16,247 nt of DNA from Patescibacteria group bacterium (lineage in GTDB: Bacteria > Patescibacteriota > Patescibacteriia > WFTA01 > S139-112): contig WFTA01000034.1 in the NCBI GenBank assembly GCA_015485715.1, forward strand, positions 1 to 16,247, written 5' to 3'. The notes under the pieces were generated by a model. That model made no database searches and had not been told where the DNA came from. It worked only from the letters and a program-made list of their open reading frames with translations. The first letter of the stretch is position 1. Each line of letters opens with the position of its first letter. Of this stretch, positions 1 through 7,527 are shown piece after piece. The translations under genes and the position numbers were made by a program.

Positions 1-88
1 GTGGATGTACTTTATAAAAAATAAATTTATTAAACTAAAAGATGATTTACGTTTAGAATACGCAAATCTTAAGAAGAAATTAACATAA
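1..88 (+). CDS. C-terminal tail of an unidentified upstream gene (partial)
   Basis: An open frame enters from the left edge (codons in phase from base 2) and ends at a TAA at 86-88. It gives about 28 residues, rich in Lys and Leu, ending in LRLEYANLKKKLT. The end has a faint likeness to the last helix of GrpB/UPF0157 nucleotidyltransferase-like proteins, which often read LxxEYxxLKxxL, but this is too short to rely on. The frame may also be open by chance. The rest of the gene lies outside the window. Confidence 0.35.
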   Translation, partial: WMYFIKNKFIKLKDDLRLEYANLKKKLT

Positions 89-111
89 ATGTATAAAATT
101 TTGCAAGCTAT

Positions 112-120
112 TTATCCACA
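112..120 (+). promoter_or_regulatory. single DnaA-box-like 9-mer
   Basis: TTATCCACA at 112-120 matches the canonical DnaA box exactly and lies in the gap between the upstream tail and the DHH gene. Only one near match was noticed elsewhere (TTATCCACG inside the DHH gene near 881). No dnaA, dnaN or cluster of boxes is visible, so an origin is not supported. Confidence 0.2.
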
Positions 121-169
121 GATATGATATGAGGAGGGGAGCGGATATGTGATAGAAATTGTATTTAAA

Positions 170-199
170 TTGTGATATTATCATAGAAATAACTATAGA
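170..199 (+). promoter_or_regulatory. weak candidate promoter for the DHH gene
   Basis: TTGTGA (170-175) and TATAGA (194-199) are separated by 18 bases. That would start transcription near 206, leaving a leader of under 10 bases before the ATG at 214. The interrupted palindrome TGATA-T-TATCA (173-183) lies in the -35 region and could be an operator. The DNA is AT-rich, so chance matches are likely. Confidence 0.28.
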
Positions 200-213
200 A
201 TTAATCTGGATAT

Positions 214-1260
214 ATGGAGTTGGAAAATATACTTAACACTGCTAAAAAATTTTTAGTTACATCACATATAAACCCTGATCCTGATGCAGTGATGAGTGTA
301 ATGGCTTTATCAATATTACTTAAACAAAAGTACAAAAAGGAGGTTTTTCCTTTACTTGAAGATGGTGTTCCTGACAAGTGTTTGTTTTTGACAGAGAAGC
401 AGGATATACAAATACATAAAGATAACCTTCTCACAAGTATTGAGAAGTTTAATCCAGAAGTGGTTGTATTTGTAGATGTAAGTGATATATCTAAGTGCAC
501 ATATCAGGACAGTCAAGCAGTTTATGATTATTTAAAAAAGTACAATATTGTATCTGTTGTAATAGATCACCATCAAATGAATGACTCCAGCTGGTCAGAT
601 ATTGAGATAATAAAAAATGCATCATCTACTTCAGAGATTATTTTTGACTTTTTCATCAAGAGTAATGATTTTAGTAAAAATATTTCGGATTTGATTTTGT
701 ATGGCATATTATCTGATACTAACAGGTTTATGTATCATACTTATGATTACCACCAGACTTTTAAAATTTTGCCAAAGCTTTTAGATAAAGGTTCTGTGAT
801 TCAGGAATTGTATTCTAATATGTTTAATATTACCACAGAGTGGACAGTAGTTTTATCAGAGTTGTTCAAAAACTTTCAGGTTATCCACGTCAAGGGTGCC
901 AAGTTTAACTATACTTATATTTCCAAGGATTTTGTAGATGGATATATAGGAGGAGATTCTCAAAATAAAGAGGAAAAGTATGACGCTGTAGTTGAGTCTT
1001 TTTATTATTTTACCAATAATTATCTGGCATCAATATCTGATTCTAAGTGGGGCTTTTCTTTGTTTTATGATTATTTCAAAAAGAAGATATTTGCTTCTTT
1101 TAGAGCTGTAAATGATTTTGTTGATACCAGTAAGATAGCTCGTGAATTTGCAGGAGGCGGACATCCTTCGGCTTCAGGTTTTGTGGTAGATGAGGAAGAT
1201 GTTAATATTGTTCTTGAAAAGGTTAAGAATGTAATTGAATCAAGTGATATCATGTCATAG
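214..1260 (+). CDS. DHH/DHHA1-family phosphoesterase (NrnA-like)
   Basis: A 348-residue cytoplasmic protein of the DHH superfamily, whose NrnA-type members degrade oligoribonucleotides (nanoRNA) and dephosphorylate pAp with Mn2+. Visible metal-site motifs in order are HINPDPDA (18-25, motif I), the Asp of FVDVSD (D88), DHH at 118-120, and SDTNRF (167-172). The C-terminal DHHA1 substrate domain ends in FAGGGHPSASGF (312-323). Order and length are typical of NrnA. Motif I has Pro where most family members have Gly (DGDA to DPDA), but the metal-binding Asp residues are kept. The ATG at 214 has no Shine-Dalgarno sequence. The next gene follows 6 bases after the stop, suggesting one transcript with the HAM1-like protein. 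The family is clear; whether the substrate is nanoRNA, pAp or a cyclic dinucleotide product is not decidable here. Confidence 0.85.
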   Translation: MELENILNTAKKFLVTSHINPDPDAVMSVMALSILLKQKYKKEVFPLLEDGVPDKCLFLTEKQDIQIHKDNLLTSIEKFNPEVVVFVDVSDISKCTYQDSQAVYDYLKKYNIVSVVIDHHQMNDSSWSDIEIIKNASSTSEIIFDFFIKSNDFSKNISDLILYGILSDTNRFMYHTYDYHQTFKILPKLLDKGSVIQELYSNMFNITTEWTVVLSELFKNFQVIHVKGAKFNYTYISKDFVDGYIGGDSQNKEEKYDAVVESFYYFTNNYLASISDSKWGFSLFYDYFKKKIFASFRAVNDFVDTSKIAREFAGGGHPSASGFVVDEEDVNIVLEKVKNVIESSDIMS

Positions 1261-1266
1261 GTTTTT

Positions 1267-1878
1267 ATGAAAATATTAATAGCTACACACAATAAAGACA
1301 AATATGGAATAGTCAGACATCTTATTAAAAAGTGTAATTATGATTTTGTCTTTCATAGTTTATCTGATTTAAACATAGATGATGAAGTTGAGGAGACTGG
1401 AGGGGTAAAAGATAGAGCCAAACAAAAAGCTGAGTTTTACTGGAATATTGTAAAAGATAATTTTGATATAGATTGTGTCATAGGTATTGATGATGGGATC
1501 GATTTTACAGCCCAAGGCGAGGGGAAAGCTAATACAAAAGAAATAACAGATAAGATATTGCACAACAATTTTCTTGAAAAAGGAAAGTGGGTATGGATAA
1601 AAAGAGCCTATGCTGTAGTTGGCGCCAATCTTGATTTGAGAGTGTTTTTTACTTCTATCCCCTTTATATTTTTAGGAAATGAAGAGGGTATTACAAGAGA
1701 GGAAGGAAAGTACCCTTTAAGCTATGTTCTTGGCTTGGTTAAAAATCCCCAAATTTCAGTTGCACAGATGGATTTTAAGGAAAGCATAGACTATTATTTT
1801 GAGTATTCTGCAGATGAGTTGCAAAGTATGGTATCCTATATCACCAGCTTATCAGCAGGTCAGGTACTTGACAGATAG
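1267..1878 (+). CDS. divergent HAM1/ITPase-like nucleotide pyrophosphatase
   Basis: A 203-residue protein resembling the HAM1/RdgB family, which hydrolyses non-canonical purine NTPs (ITP, XTP) to the monophosphate. The N-terminus MKILIATHNKDK matches the family phosphate-binding opening (ATxNxxK). EVEETGG (40-46) matches the EETGxTF segment, IDDGIDF (74-80) sits where ADDSGL is expected, and GEGKANTKEITDKIL (84-98) aligns with the segment after it. GITREEG (141-147) matches the GxITREP strand. The usual GTGGFGYDPIF loop and the C-terminal SHRG base-recognition motif are not recognisable. Length is normal for the family. It lies 6 bases after the DHH gene with no clear ribosome-binding site. 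The fold assignment is fairly likely; activity is uncertain because the substrate-recognition motifs are missing. Confidence 0.6.
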   Translation: MKILIATHNKDKYGIVRHLIKKCNYDFVFHSLSDLNIDDEVEETGGVKDRAKQKAEFYWNIVKDNFDIDCVIGIDDGIDFTAQGEGKANTKEITDKILHNNFLEKGKWVWIKRAYAVVGANLDLRVFFTSIPFIFLGNEEGITREEGKYPLSYVLGLVKNPQISVAQMDFKESIDYYFEYSADELQSMVSYITSLSAGQVLDR

Positions 1879-1924
1879 GCGGTTTTATATCAAGATAATA
1901 GTAAATTAAGACCTTGGATATATT

Positions 1925-4039
1925 ATGAAAAAAGGGTGGTTTGGTAAAATATTTACAGGGATGGTAGCAGCTGTTTTTGCATTTTCTTTTATAATCCCAA
2001 CAGTGGCTATTGAAGGGGGGATCAGAAATCCAGAGAGAGACAGGATATTTAGGGTAATAGACAATGGGAATACCCAGGAGTATACCTATGTACAGACATC
2101 CAAAAGTTCTTCTCCAAAATCTCCCGCCAGATCAGTGGCCGGACAAGAAAGAGTAAATATAAAACCTAAAAAAAATTCTTTCATAGATCTTTCCCATCCT
2201 TATGCCAAAGATGAGATTATTATTAAACTGGCATCAGGAAGTGAAGATTTAGTGAAAAGTATTTTTGATACTATTTCAGTGGTAGGTGTTGAAAATCTTG
2301 GAGAGAGAAGGTTGAGAGTCAGGATAAACAGCGCGGAGATCAGAGAGAAGATTTTAGAACAGAGAGCAAAGTTGAGGCAAAATTATGATGATTTTGATGA
2401 TGCAAAGCTTTTTGAGAGTGTTTTAAAATCTTTGAATGAGCTTAAGTTTGTGGAGTATGCAGAGCCGAACTACATAGCCAAGGCTTTGTATATACCCAAT
2501 GACAGGTATTACAAATACCAATGGAGTTTTAAAATGATAGGTATGGAAAAGGCTTGGGATATGTCACAAGGAGAGGGGGTTGTAATTGCAGTACTTGATT
2601 CAGGGGTTGCCTATGAAAACTGGTCTGTTTACAAAAAAGCTCCTAATCTTTCCCAGACTTCTTTTGTAAAGCCTTTTAATGTATTGGAAAATACCACTCA
2701 TGCGAATGATGACAATGGACATGGCACACACATTGCAGGAATTATAGCGGCCACAACAGGCGATAGAAATGGGACAGCAGGCATGGCTTACAAAGCTTCA
2801 ATTATGCCTATTAAAGTGTTGGACAGGGCAGGATACGGAACATACGCTGATATAGCAGAAGGCATCATCAAAGCTGTAGATCAGGGAGCTGATATTATCA
2901 ATCTTTCCCTCGGCGGACCGGCTGATTCAAAAGTTCTATATGATGCAGTTAAATACGCATATGACAACAATGTTCTTGTGGTAGCTGCTTCAGGAAACGA
3001 TGGCGAAGAGGGTCTTTACTATCCTGCAGCTTATAGCGATTATGTTTTATCTGTAGGAGCTGTAGATATAGAGAAAGACAGGGCGTATTACTCAAATTTT
3101 GGAAAAAATCTTGAGGTAATGGCTCCGGGAGGAGATTTAAAGTATGATAAGAACAAAGACGGTCAAAAAGACGGTATACTTCAGCAGACTTTAAGGCAGT
3201 TTTTTGGATTTGCCAATACCCGCAGTTTTAAATATTATCTCTATGAAGGCACATCTGTGGCTGCTCCTCATGTAGCAGCATTAGCCGCTCTCATCAAAGC
3301 CCGCGGTATAGACGATATTAATGAGATAGAGAGAATAATCAAAGATACAGCAGAGGATTTACAGAGTGCAGGATGGGATAAATATACAGGATACGGACTT
3401 ATACGGGCAGATAAGGCGCTTGAGTATGTAGAGAGTCTGTCAGAGGCACCAGTTGCAGATGGGCAGAACCAATCTCCTGATAATGAAGGAAGCAACTCTC
3501 CTTCAGAAAGCAGCAGAGATCAAAATCAAAACCAGAACAATTCTCCTGACAATAATAGTCAGGATACGGATTCAAATCCTGATCCTAATCAGGACAACAG
3601 CACTTCTGACAATTCAGGAGAAGGCAGTCAGGGGACTCCTTCTGGCACTGCACCCGACCCTGCTCAAGAGAATAGCCAGACTGCAGACCAACCGCAGCTT
3701 AAAAATATTGATTTGAAGGCTGCTACTTATAATATCTGGGGAAGACTGACAGATGTTTTTGAGTTTTGGGAGCCTGCATATATAGGAATATTTGTAAAAG
3801 ATGATAAAGGCAATAAGCTGGAAAAGGCAGATATTGAAGTAAAAGTTTATGATAAAAAAGATAGACTGGTTGCCCAAGGGTCAGGAACAAGTGACAAGGA
3901 GGGGGAACTCTGGCTGAAGCTTGGTAACTTTGCTAAAGGAGTATATAAAGCTGTAATCACAGCTTCTCTTGCAGGTTACAATTCTACCCAAACAGATATT
4001 AAATTTACATTTAAAGGATTGACATTTGGGAGGAGATAG
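1925..4039 (+). CDS. secreted subtilisin-like (S8) serine protease with C-terminal beta domain
   Basis: A 704-residue exported peptidase. The N-terminus MKKGWFGKIF plus a hydrophobic stretch to about residue 28 is a signal peptide or membrane anchor. Residues about 93-185 resemble the S8 pro-region (AKDEIIIKL to YAEPNYIA). The catalytic domain runs from about 195 to 500, with Asp225 in AVLDSGVA, His266 in NGHGTHIAG, oxyanion Asn358 in AASGNDG, and Ser444 in GTSVAAPHVAA, so the triad is intact. Residues about 512-590 form a linker dominated by Asn, Asp, Gln, Ser and Pro. Residues about 594-700 form a beta-rich module resembling an Ig-like or carboxypeptidase-regulatory-like domain (IEVKVYD, GSGTSDKEGELWLKL). 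No LPxTG motif or C-terminal helix is seen. The start has no Shine-Dalgarno; a TTGACA at 1868-1873 lies upstream but is poorly spaced from any -10. It probably acts outside the membrane in protein processing or nutrient release. Confidence 0.92.
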   Translation: MKKGWFGKIFTGMVAAVFAFSFIIPTVAIEGGIRNPERDRIFRVIDNGNTQEYTYVQTSKSSSPKSPARSVAGQERVNIKPKKNSFIDLSHPYAKDEIIIKLASGSEDLVKSIFDTISVVGVENLGERRLRVRINSAEIREKILEQRAKLRQNYDDFDDAKLFESVLKSLNELKFVEYAEPNYIAKALYIPNDRYYKYQWSFKMIGMEKAWDMSQGEGVVIAVLDSGVAYENWSVYKKAPNLSQTSFVKPFNVLENTTHANDDNGHGTHIAGIIAATTGDRNGTAGMAYKASIMPIKVLDRAGYGTYADIAEGIIKAVDQGADIINLSLGGPADSKVLYDAVKYAYDNNVLVVAASGNDGEEGLYYPAAYSDYVLSVGAVDIEKDRAYYSNFGKNLEVMAPGGDLKYDKNKDGQKDGILQQTLRQFFGFANTRSFKYYLYEGTSVAAPHVAALAALIKARGIDDINEIERIIKDTAEDLQSAGWDKYTGYGLIRADKALEYVESLSEAPVADGQNQSPDNEGSNSPSESSRDQNQNQNNSPDNNSQDTDSNPDPNQDNSTSDNSGEGSQGTPSGTAPDPAQENSQTADQPQLKNIDLKAATYNIWGRLTDVFEFWEPAYIGIFVKDDKGNKLEKADIEVKVYDKKDRLVAQGSGTSDKEGELWLKLGNFAKGVYKAVITASLAGYNSTQTDIKFTFKGLTFGRR

Positions 4040-4048
4040 ACATATATA
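4019..4048 (+). promoter_or_regulatory. candidate promoter for the PCD-asnS genes
   Basis: TTGACA (4019-4024) is a perfect -35 hexamer and lies in the last codons of the protease gene. TATATA (4043-4048) follows after 18 bases, and a second -10-like TATAAT is at 4052-4057. Either would give a short AU-rich leader before the ATG at 4094. Support is by consensus only. Confidence 0.35.
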
Positions 4049-4093
4049 AAATATAATTTTGCAAATAATTTGATTTTTTATTATTATTTTTTT

Positions 4094-4441
4094 ATGCCAA
4101 ATAAATTAAGCAATAGAAAATGTCTTCCTTGTGAAGGAATAGGACAGACATTATCTGATGATGGTATTAGGGATTTATTATCTCAAATATCTGATTGGCA
4201 GTTAATAGAAGAAGAAGGAATAAAAAAGGTAGTTAAAAAGTTTGAATTTCCTGATTTCAAAAGTGCAGTGGATTTTGTAGATAAGGTGGCAGAAGTGGCA
4301 GAAGAGGAGGGGCACCACCCTGATATATGTATTTTTTCATATAATAGAGTTAAAATTTGTCTTTATACTCATAAAATAAAAGGTTTAAGTGAAAATGATT
4401 TTATACTGGCATCCAAGATAGATGATATAGTAGAACGGTAA
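4094..4441 (+). CDS. pterin-4a-carbinolamine dehydratase
   Basis: A 115-residue protein of the PCD/DCoH (PhhB) family. In the known pathway it dehydrates 4a-hydroxytetrahydropterin so the cofactor of aromatic amino-acid hydroxylases can be recycled. The family core is plain: EEEGHHPDI with the paired His and Pro, YNRVKICLYTHKIKGLS with the conserved Thr-His, and the ENDFILASKIDDI ending. I start at ATG 4094 (MPNKLSNRK), not the TTG at 4070, because the extra codons encode only IFYYYFF from a T-run. No Shine-Dalgarno is present. asnS begins 2 bases after the stop. No aromatic hydroxylase is in the window, so the physiological substrate is open; some family members are thought to act in other pterin pathways. 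Confidence 0.88.
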   Translation: MPNKLSNRKCLPCEGIGQTLSDDGIRDLLSQISDWQLIEEEGIKKVVKKFEFPDFKSAVDFVDKVAEVAEEEGHHPDICIFSYNRVKICLYTHKIKGLSENDFILASKIDDIVER

Positions 4442-4443
4442 AT

Positions 4444-5736
4444 ATGCAGGATATAAATATAAAAAATATAAATGAATATTTGGGTAAGGAAGTGAGGATT
4501 TCAGGATGGGTCTATAATTTTAGATCTTCAGGTAAGATAATGTTTTTACAGATAAGAGACGGGTCAGGGTTTGTTCAGGCTGTACTTGAAAAGTCTTCTG
4601 TAGACGAGAGGGTATGGAATGAAGCAGAGGATATAACCCTTGAGACTTCTCTTAGGGTCTATGGTCTGGTCAAAAAACATCCCAAAAAAGATGAGTATGA
4701 GATAGAGGTAAAAGACATTGAGATTGTTAGCATATCACAGGAATATCCAATAGGCAAAAAAGAGCATGGTCCTGATTTCTTGCTTGATCACAGACATTTA
4801 TGGGTAAGGTCGCGCAGGCAATGGGCAATACTCAGGATAAGGGCAGGGATATATCGTCTGATAGAAGAATTTCTGGAGAAAAACGGCTTTACCAGATTTG
4901 ACTCTCCCATCTTTACTCCATCTGCCTGTGAAGGAACTACTACTTTGTTCGGGGTTGATTATTTTGACTTAGGGCAGGCTTTTCTTTCGCAGTCAGGCCA
5001 GCTTTATCTGGAGGCAGGTATATACTCTCTGGGCAGGGTTTATGATTTTGGTCCTGTGTTTCGTGCTGAAAAATCAAAAACCAGAAGGCATTTGACAGAG
5101 TTTTGGATGATGGATGCAGAGGCTGCTTTTATGACACATGAAGAAAATATAAAAATTCAGGAAGATTTGGTCTATTATATAGTTTCAAATATTTTGGATA
5201 ATTATACCTATGAGCTTTCCCTGCTGGAAAGAGATATTAAACCTTTGGAAGAAGTGAAACCTCCTTTTATTAGAATGACACACAAAGAGGCTGTAGATGA
5301 ATTGAGAAAACTCGGCAGTGATATAGATTATATGGATGATTTAGGGGGTGATGATGAGACAATATTAACGAAACAATATTCAAAACCTATTTTTATAGAA
5401 AAATACCCCAAAGATGTAAAAGCTTTTTATATGAAAGAAGATCCAGAAGATAAAAGGTATGTCTTGTGTGATGATCTTCTGGCTCCTGAAGGATATGGAG
5501 AGATTATAGGAGGGTCTCAGAGGGAAGATGATTATAACAAGCTTTTGGAGAGAATCAGGGAGCATGATCTGCCCGAAGAAGATTTTAGATGGTATCTTGA
5601 TTTGAGAAAGTATGGATCTGTACCTCACTCTGGATTTGGTATTGGTCTTGAGAGAGTGGTAGCTTGGATATGTGGACTTAAGCATGTCAGAGAAACCATA
5701 CCTTTCCCACGAATGATATATAGAAAACGACCGTGA
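4444..5736 (+). CDS. asnS: asparaginyl-tRNA synthetase
   Basis: A 430-residue class IIb aminoacyl-tRNA synthetase that charges tRNA-Asn with asparagine. The OB-fold anticodon-binding domain is at about 1-100 (VRISGWVYNFR, FLQIRDGSGFVQAVL). In the catalytic domain CEGTTTLF (162-169) and SQSGQLYLEAG (182-192) are AsnRS signatures. Motif 2 is FRAEKSKTRRHLTEFW (206-221) and motif 3 is GFGIGLERVV (397-406), followed by GLKHVRETIPFPRM. The CEGTTTLF motif and the HLTEFWM-type motif 2 separate it from archaeal AspRS. The compact form and the VPHSGFG ending recall the Thermus/Deinococcus and archaeal group rather than the longer proteobacterial enzyme. It ends in TGA, so TGA is a stop here. It follows the dehydratase by 2 bases; aspS starts 171 bases later. 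With a dedicated AsnRS, transamidation is not needed to make Asn-tRNA. Confidence 0.93.
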   Translation: MQDINIKNINEYLGKEVRISGWVYNFRSSGKIMFLQIRDGSGFVQAVLEKSSVDERVWNEAEDITLETSLRVYGLVKKHPKKDEYEIEVKDIEIVSISQEYPIGKKEHGPDFLLDHRHLWVRSRRQWAILRIRAGIYRLIEEFLEKNGFTRFDSPIFTPSACEGTTTLFGVDYFDLGQAFLSQSGQLYLEAGIYSLGRVYDFGPVFRAEKSKTRRHLTEFWMMDAEAAFMTHEENIKIQEDLVYYIVSNILDNYTYELSLLERDIKPLEEVKPPFIRMTHKEAVDELRKLGSDIDYMDDLGGDDETILTKQYSKPIFIEKYPKDVKAFYMKEDPEDKRYVLCDDLLAPEGYGEIIGGSQREDDYNKLLERIREHDLPEEDFRWYLDLRKYGSVPHSGFGIGLERVVAWICGLKHVRETIPFPRMIYRKRP

Positions 5737-5907
5737 TATAGGTAGATTGTATTATTTAGAAAAATAACATTAAAATCTGTTTGAATTTTTTATTGTGAAT
5801 ACACTTCTTCTTTGAGGTTGTAATACATCTTATTTTAGTATTTTTATTTGCAATATTTTAGATATTGTGTAAAAATGAATTAAAAGCAGTTAATTTATCT
5901 ATTTTTT

Positions 5908-7335
5908 ATGTCTGACAAAAGGATATACTCTATAGATGTCAACAGCCGGGTAGGCGAGAGTGTGACACTTAAGGGCTGGGTTAATGTTATCAGAGATATG
6001 GGCAAGATTATATTTTACGATTTAAGAGATAGAGAAGGAATAGTGCAGATCGTCCTGACACCCTTTGATTTATCTGAAGATGAGTACAGTTTGGCGAAAG
6101 AAGTAAGACCTGAGTGGATTGTAGAGATAGAGGGTGTAGTGCAGGAAAGAGGAGAAAAAAATAAAAATCCAAACATTCCCACAGGAAATGTTGAGATTCT
6201 GGCTAAGAGATTAAAAGTTTTATCAAAAGCTCAGACTCCTCCTTTTGAAGTATCAGAAGATACGTCCAAAGTCCACGAAGAGACAAGGCTTAAATACAGA
6301 TATCTGGATTTGAGAACAGAGAGGATGAAATCAAACATTATCCTGCGACATAATGTAATAAGGCTTGCCAGAGAGTATATGTATGATAGAGGATTTTTAG
6401 AGATAGAAACTCCTTTTTTGACCAGATCTACACCTGAGGGCGCCAGAGACTTTTTGGTACCGTCAAGAAATTACAAGGGCAAGTTTTATGCTCTTCCTCA
6501 AAGCCCCCAGCAGTACAAACAGCTTCTGATGGTAGCAGGAATGGAAAAGTATTTTCAAATTGTCAGGTGTTTTAGAGATGAAGATCAAAGAGGGGACAGG
6601 CAGGCAGAATTCACTCAGCTTGATATTGAAGCAAGTTTTATCAGCCAAGAAGAGATTATGCAGGTGGTAGAGGAGCTGGTCAAATATATAGTAAAAGAGC
6701 TGGGCAGCAGGTTTGGCAGGAATTATAAGATGACATTTGACAGTTTTCCCAGATTAACATTTGATGATGTGATGAAAGAGTACAAAACAGACAGGCCTGA
6801 TTTGAGAAAGAACAAAGAGGATCAAGAAGAGCTTGCCTTTGCGTGGGTGGTAGATTTTCCAATGTTTGAGTACAAAGAAGGAGATGGAAGATGGGGAGCA
6901 ACACATCATCCTTTTACAGCCATTAAAGATGAAGATGTAGAAAAAATTTTTACAGAAAACCCTGATCTGGGATCAATTAAAGCAAAGCAGTACGATCTGG
7001 TTTTAAATGGCAATGAAATAGCTGGAGGCTCTATTAGAACATCTGATCCTGAGATTCTCCAGAGAGTGTTTGAGATTTTGCAGCATGGCAAAGAAGAAAT
7101 AGAAGAGAAGTTTGGACACCTTTTGAGAGCTTTTTCTTATGGCGTTCCTCCTCATGGCGGTATTGCTTTTGGTCTGGACAGATTTTTGATGGTACTTGCC
7201 GGAGAAAGAAGCATCAGAGAGGTAATTGCATTTCCGAAAACATCAGACAACAGAGACCCATTGATGAATTCTCCCTCAGATGTATCACAAGAACAACTTG
7301 ATGAACTGGGAATAGAGGTGAAAGGAGAAAAATAA
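5908..7335 (+). CDS. aspS: aspartyl-tRNA synthetase, short form lacking the GAD insertion
   Basis: A 475-residue class IIb synthetase that charges tRNA-Asp. The OB domain is at about 1-105 (VTLKGWVNVIRDMGKIIFYDLRD). The bacterial AspRS catalytic signatures are present: KYRYLDLRTERM (129-140), ETPFLTRSTPEGARDFLVPSR (167-187), LPQSPQQYKQLLMVAG (196-211), motif 2 FRDEDQRGDRQAEFTQLDIE (222-241), and motif 3 GIAFGLDR (418-425) with REVIAFPK. Bacterial AspRS is usually near 590 residues. Here RPDLR (296-300) is followed within about ten residues by FAWVVDFPMFEYKEGDGRWGA, so the roughly 110-residue GAD insertion is absent while the flanks are bacterial. The open frame is intact, so this is not a frameshift. 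ATG 5908 follows a T-run with no Shine-Dalgarno. It lies downstream of asnS, probably with its own promoter in the 171-base gap. Confidence 0.93.
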   Translation: MSDKRIYSIDVNSRVGESVTLKGWVNVIRDMGKIIFYDLRDREGIVQIVLTPFDLSEDEYSLAKEVRPEWIVEIEGVVQERGEKNKNPNIPTGNVEILAKRLKVLSKAQTPPFEVSEDTSKVHEETRLKYRYLDLRTERMKSNIILRHNVIRLAREYMYDRGFLEIETPFLTRSTPEGARDFLVPSRNYKGKFYALPQSPQQYKQLLMVAGMEKYFQIVRCFRDEDQRGDRQAEFTQLDIEASFISQEEIMQVVEELVKYIVKELGSRFGRNYKMTFDSFPRLTFDDVMKEYKTDRPDLRKNKEDQEELAFAWVVDFPMFEYKEGDGRWGATHHPFTAIKDEDVEKIFTENPDLGSIKAKQYDLVLNGNEIAGGSIRTSDPEILQRVFEILQHGKEEIEEKFGHLLRAFSYGVPPHGGIAFGLDRFLMVLAGERSIREVIAFPKTSDNRDPLMNSPSDVSQEQLDELGIEVKGEK

Positions 7336-7356
7336 TTATCCAATTTACGAATTTTC

Positions 7357-7463
7357 AATCCAGCCCCACTTTTTGAGGTAAATCTGTGTTATAAAGCCAA
7401 TGGGTATATAATTTGATTTAAAGCAACATATCTGCAGGTAATGTTGAAAAGTGGAGCTGGATT
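7357..7463 (+). other. long inverted repeat, possible three-way-junction RNA
   Basis: AATCCAGCCCCACTTTT (7357-7373) pairs with AAAAGTGGAGCTGGATT (7447-7463) in 16 of 17 positions. The enclosed bases hold two more stems. TAAATC (7379-7384) pairs with GATTTA (7415-7420), continued by TTATA/TATAA (7389-7393 with 7407-7411). CAACAT (7424-7429) pairs with ATGTTG (7441-7446) around an 11-base loop. The drawing is a closing stem plus two arms, upstream of the MFS gene and after aspS. It could be a structured leader RNA, a small RNA, or a miniature inverted-repeat element. I match it to no known riboswitch. Confidence 0.45.
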
Positions 7464-7483
7464 AGATATTAAAAATTGTTTAT

Positions 7484-7513
7484 AAAATTAAAAATTACAA
7501 AATTAAAAATTCT
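7484..7513 (+). repeat. short AT-rich tandem repeat
   Basis: Two adjacent 15-base units share AAAATTAAAAATT (7484-7496 and 7499-7511), directly upstream of the MFS ribosome-binding site. This could be slippage-generated leader sequence; no function is inferred. Confidence 0.5.
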
Positions 7514-7514
7514 C

Positions 7515-7520
7515 AAGGGG
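7515..7520 (+). promoter_or_regulatory. Shine-Dalgarno sequence of the MFS gene
   Basis: AAGGGG lies 7 bases before the ATG at 7528. It is noted because it is the only clear, well-spaced Shine-Dalgarno among the start sites of the window, and it supports the chosen start. Confidence 0.55.
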
Positions 7521-7527
7521 ATAGGGT

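Noticed and set aside
3453..3877. Overlapping open frames inside the protease linker region
   Set aside because: They are shadows of the low-complexity linker and C-terminal domain of the protease, which has clear domain content.
5734..5736. TGA read as glycine or tryptophan (alternative code)
   Set aside because: TGA ends asnS, scpB and the COG2426 gene exactly where their families end, and no TGA occurs inside recognised genes.
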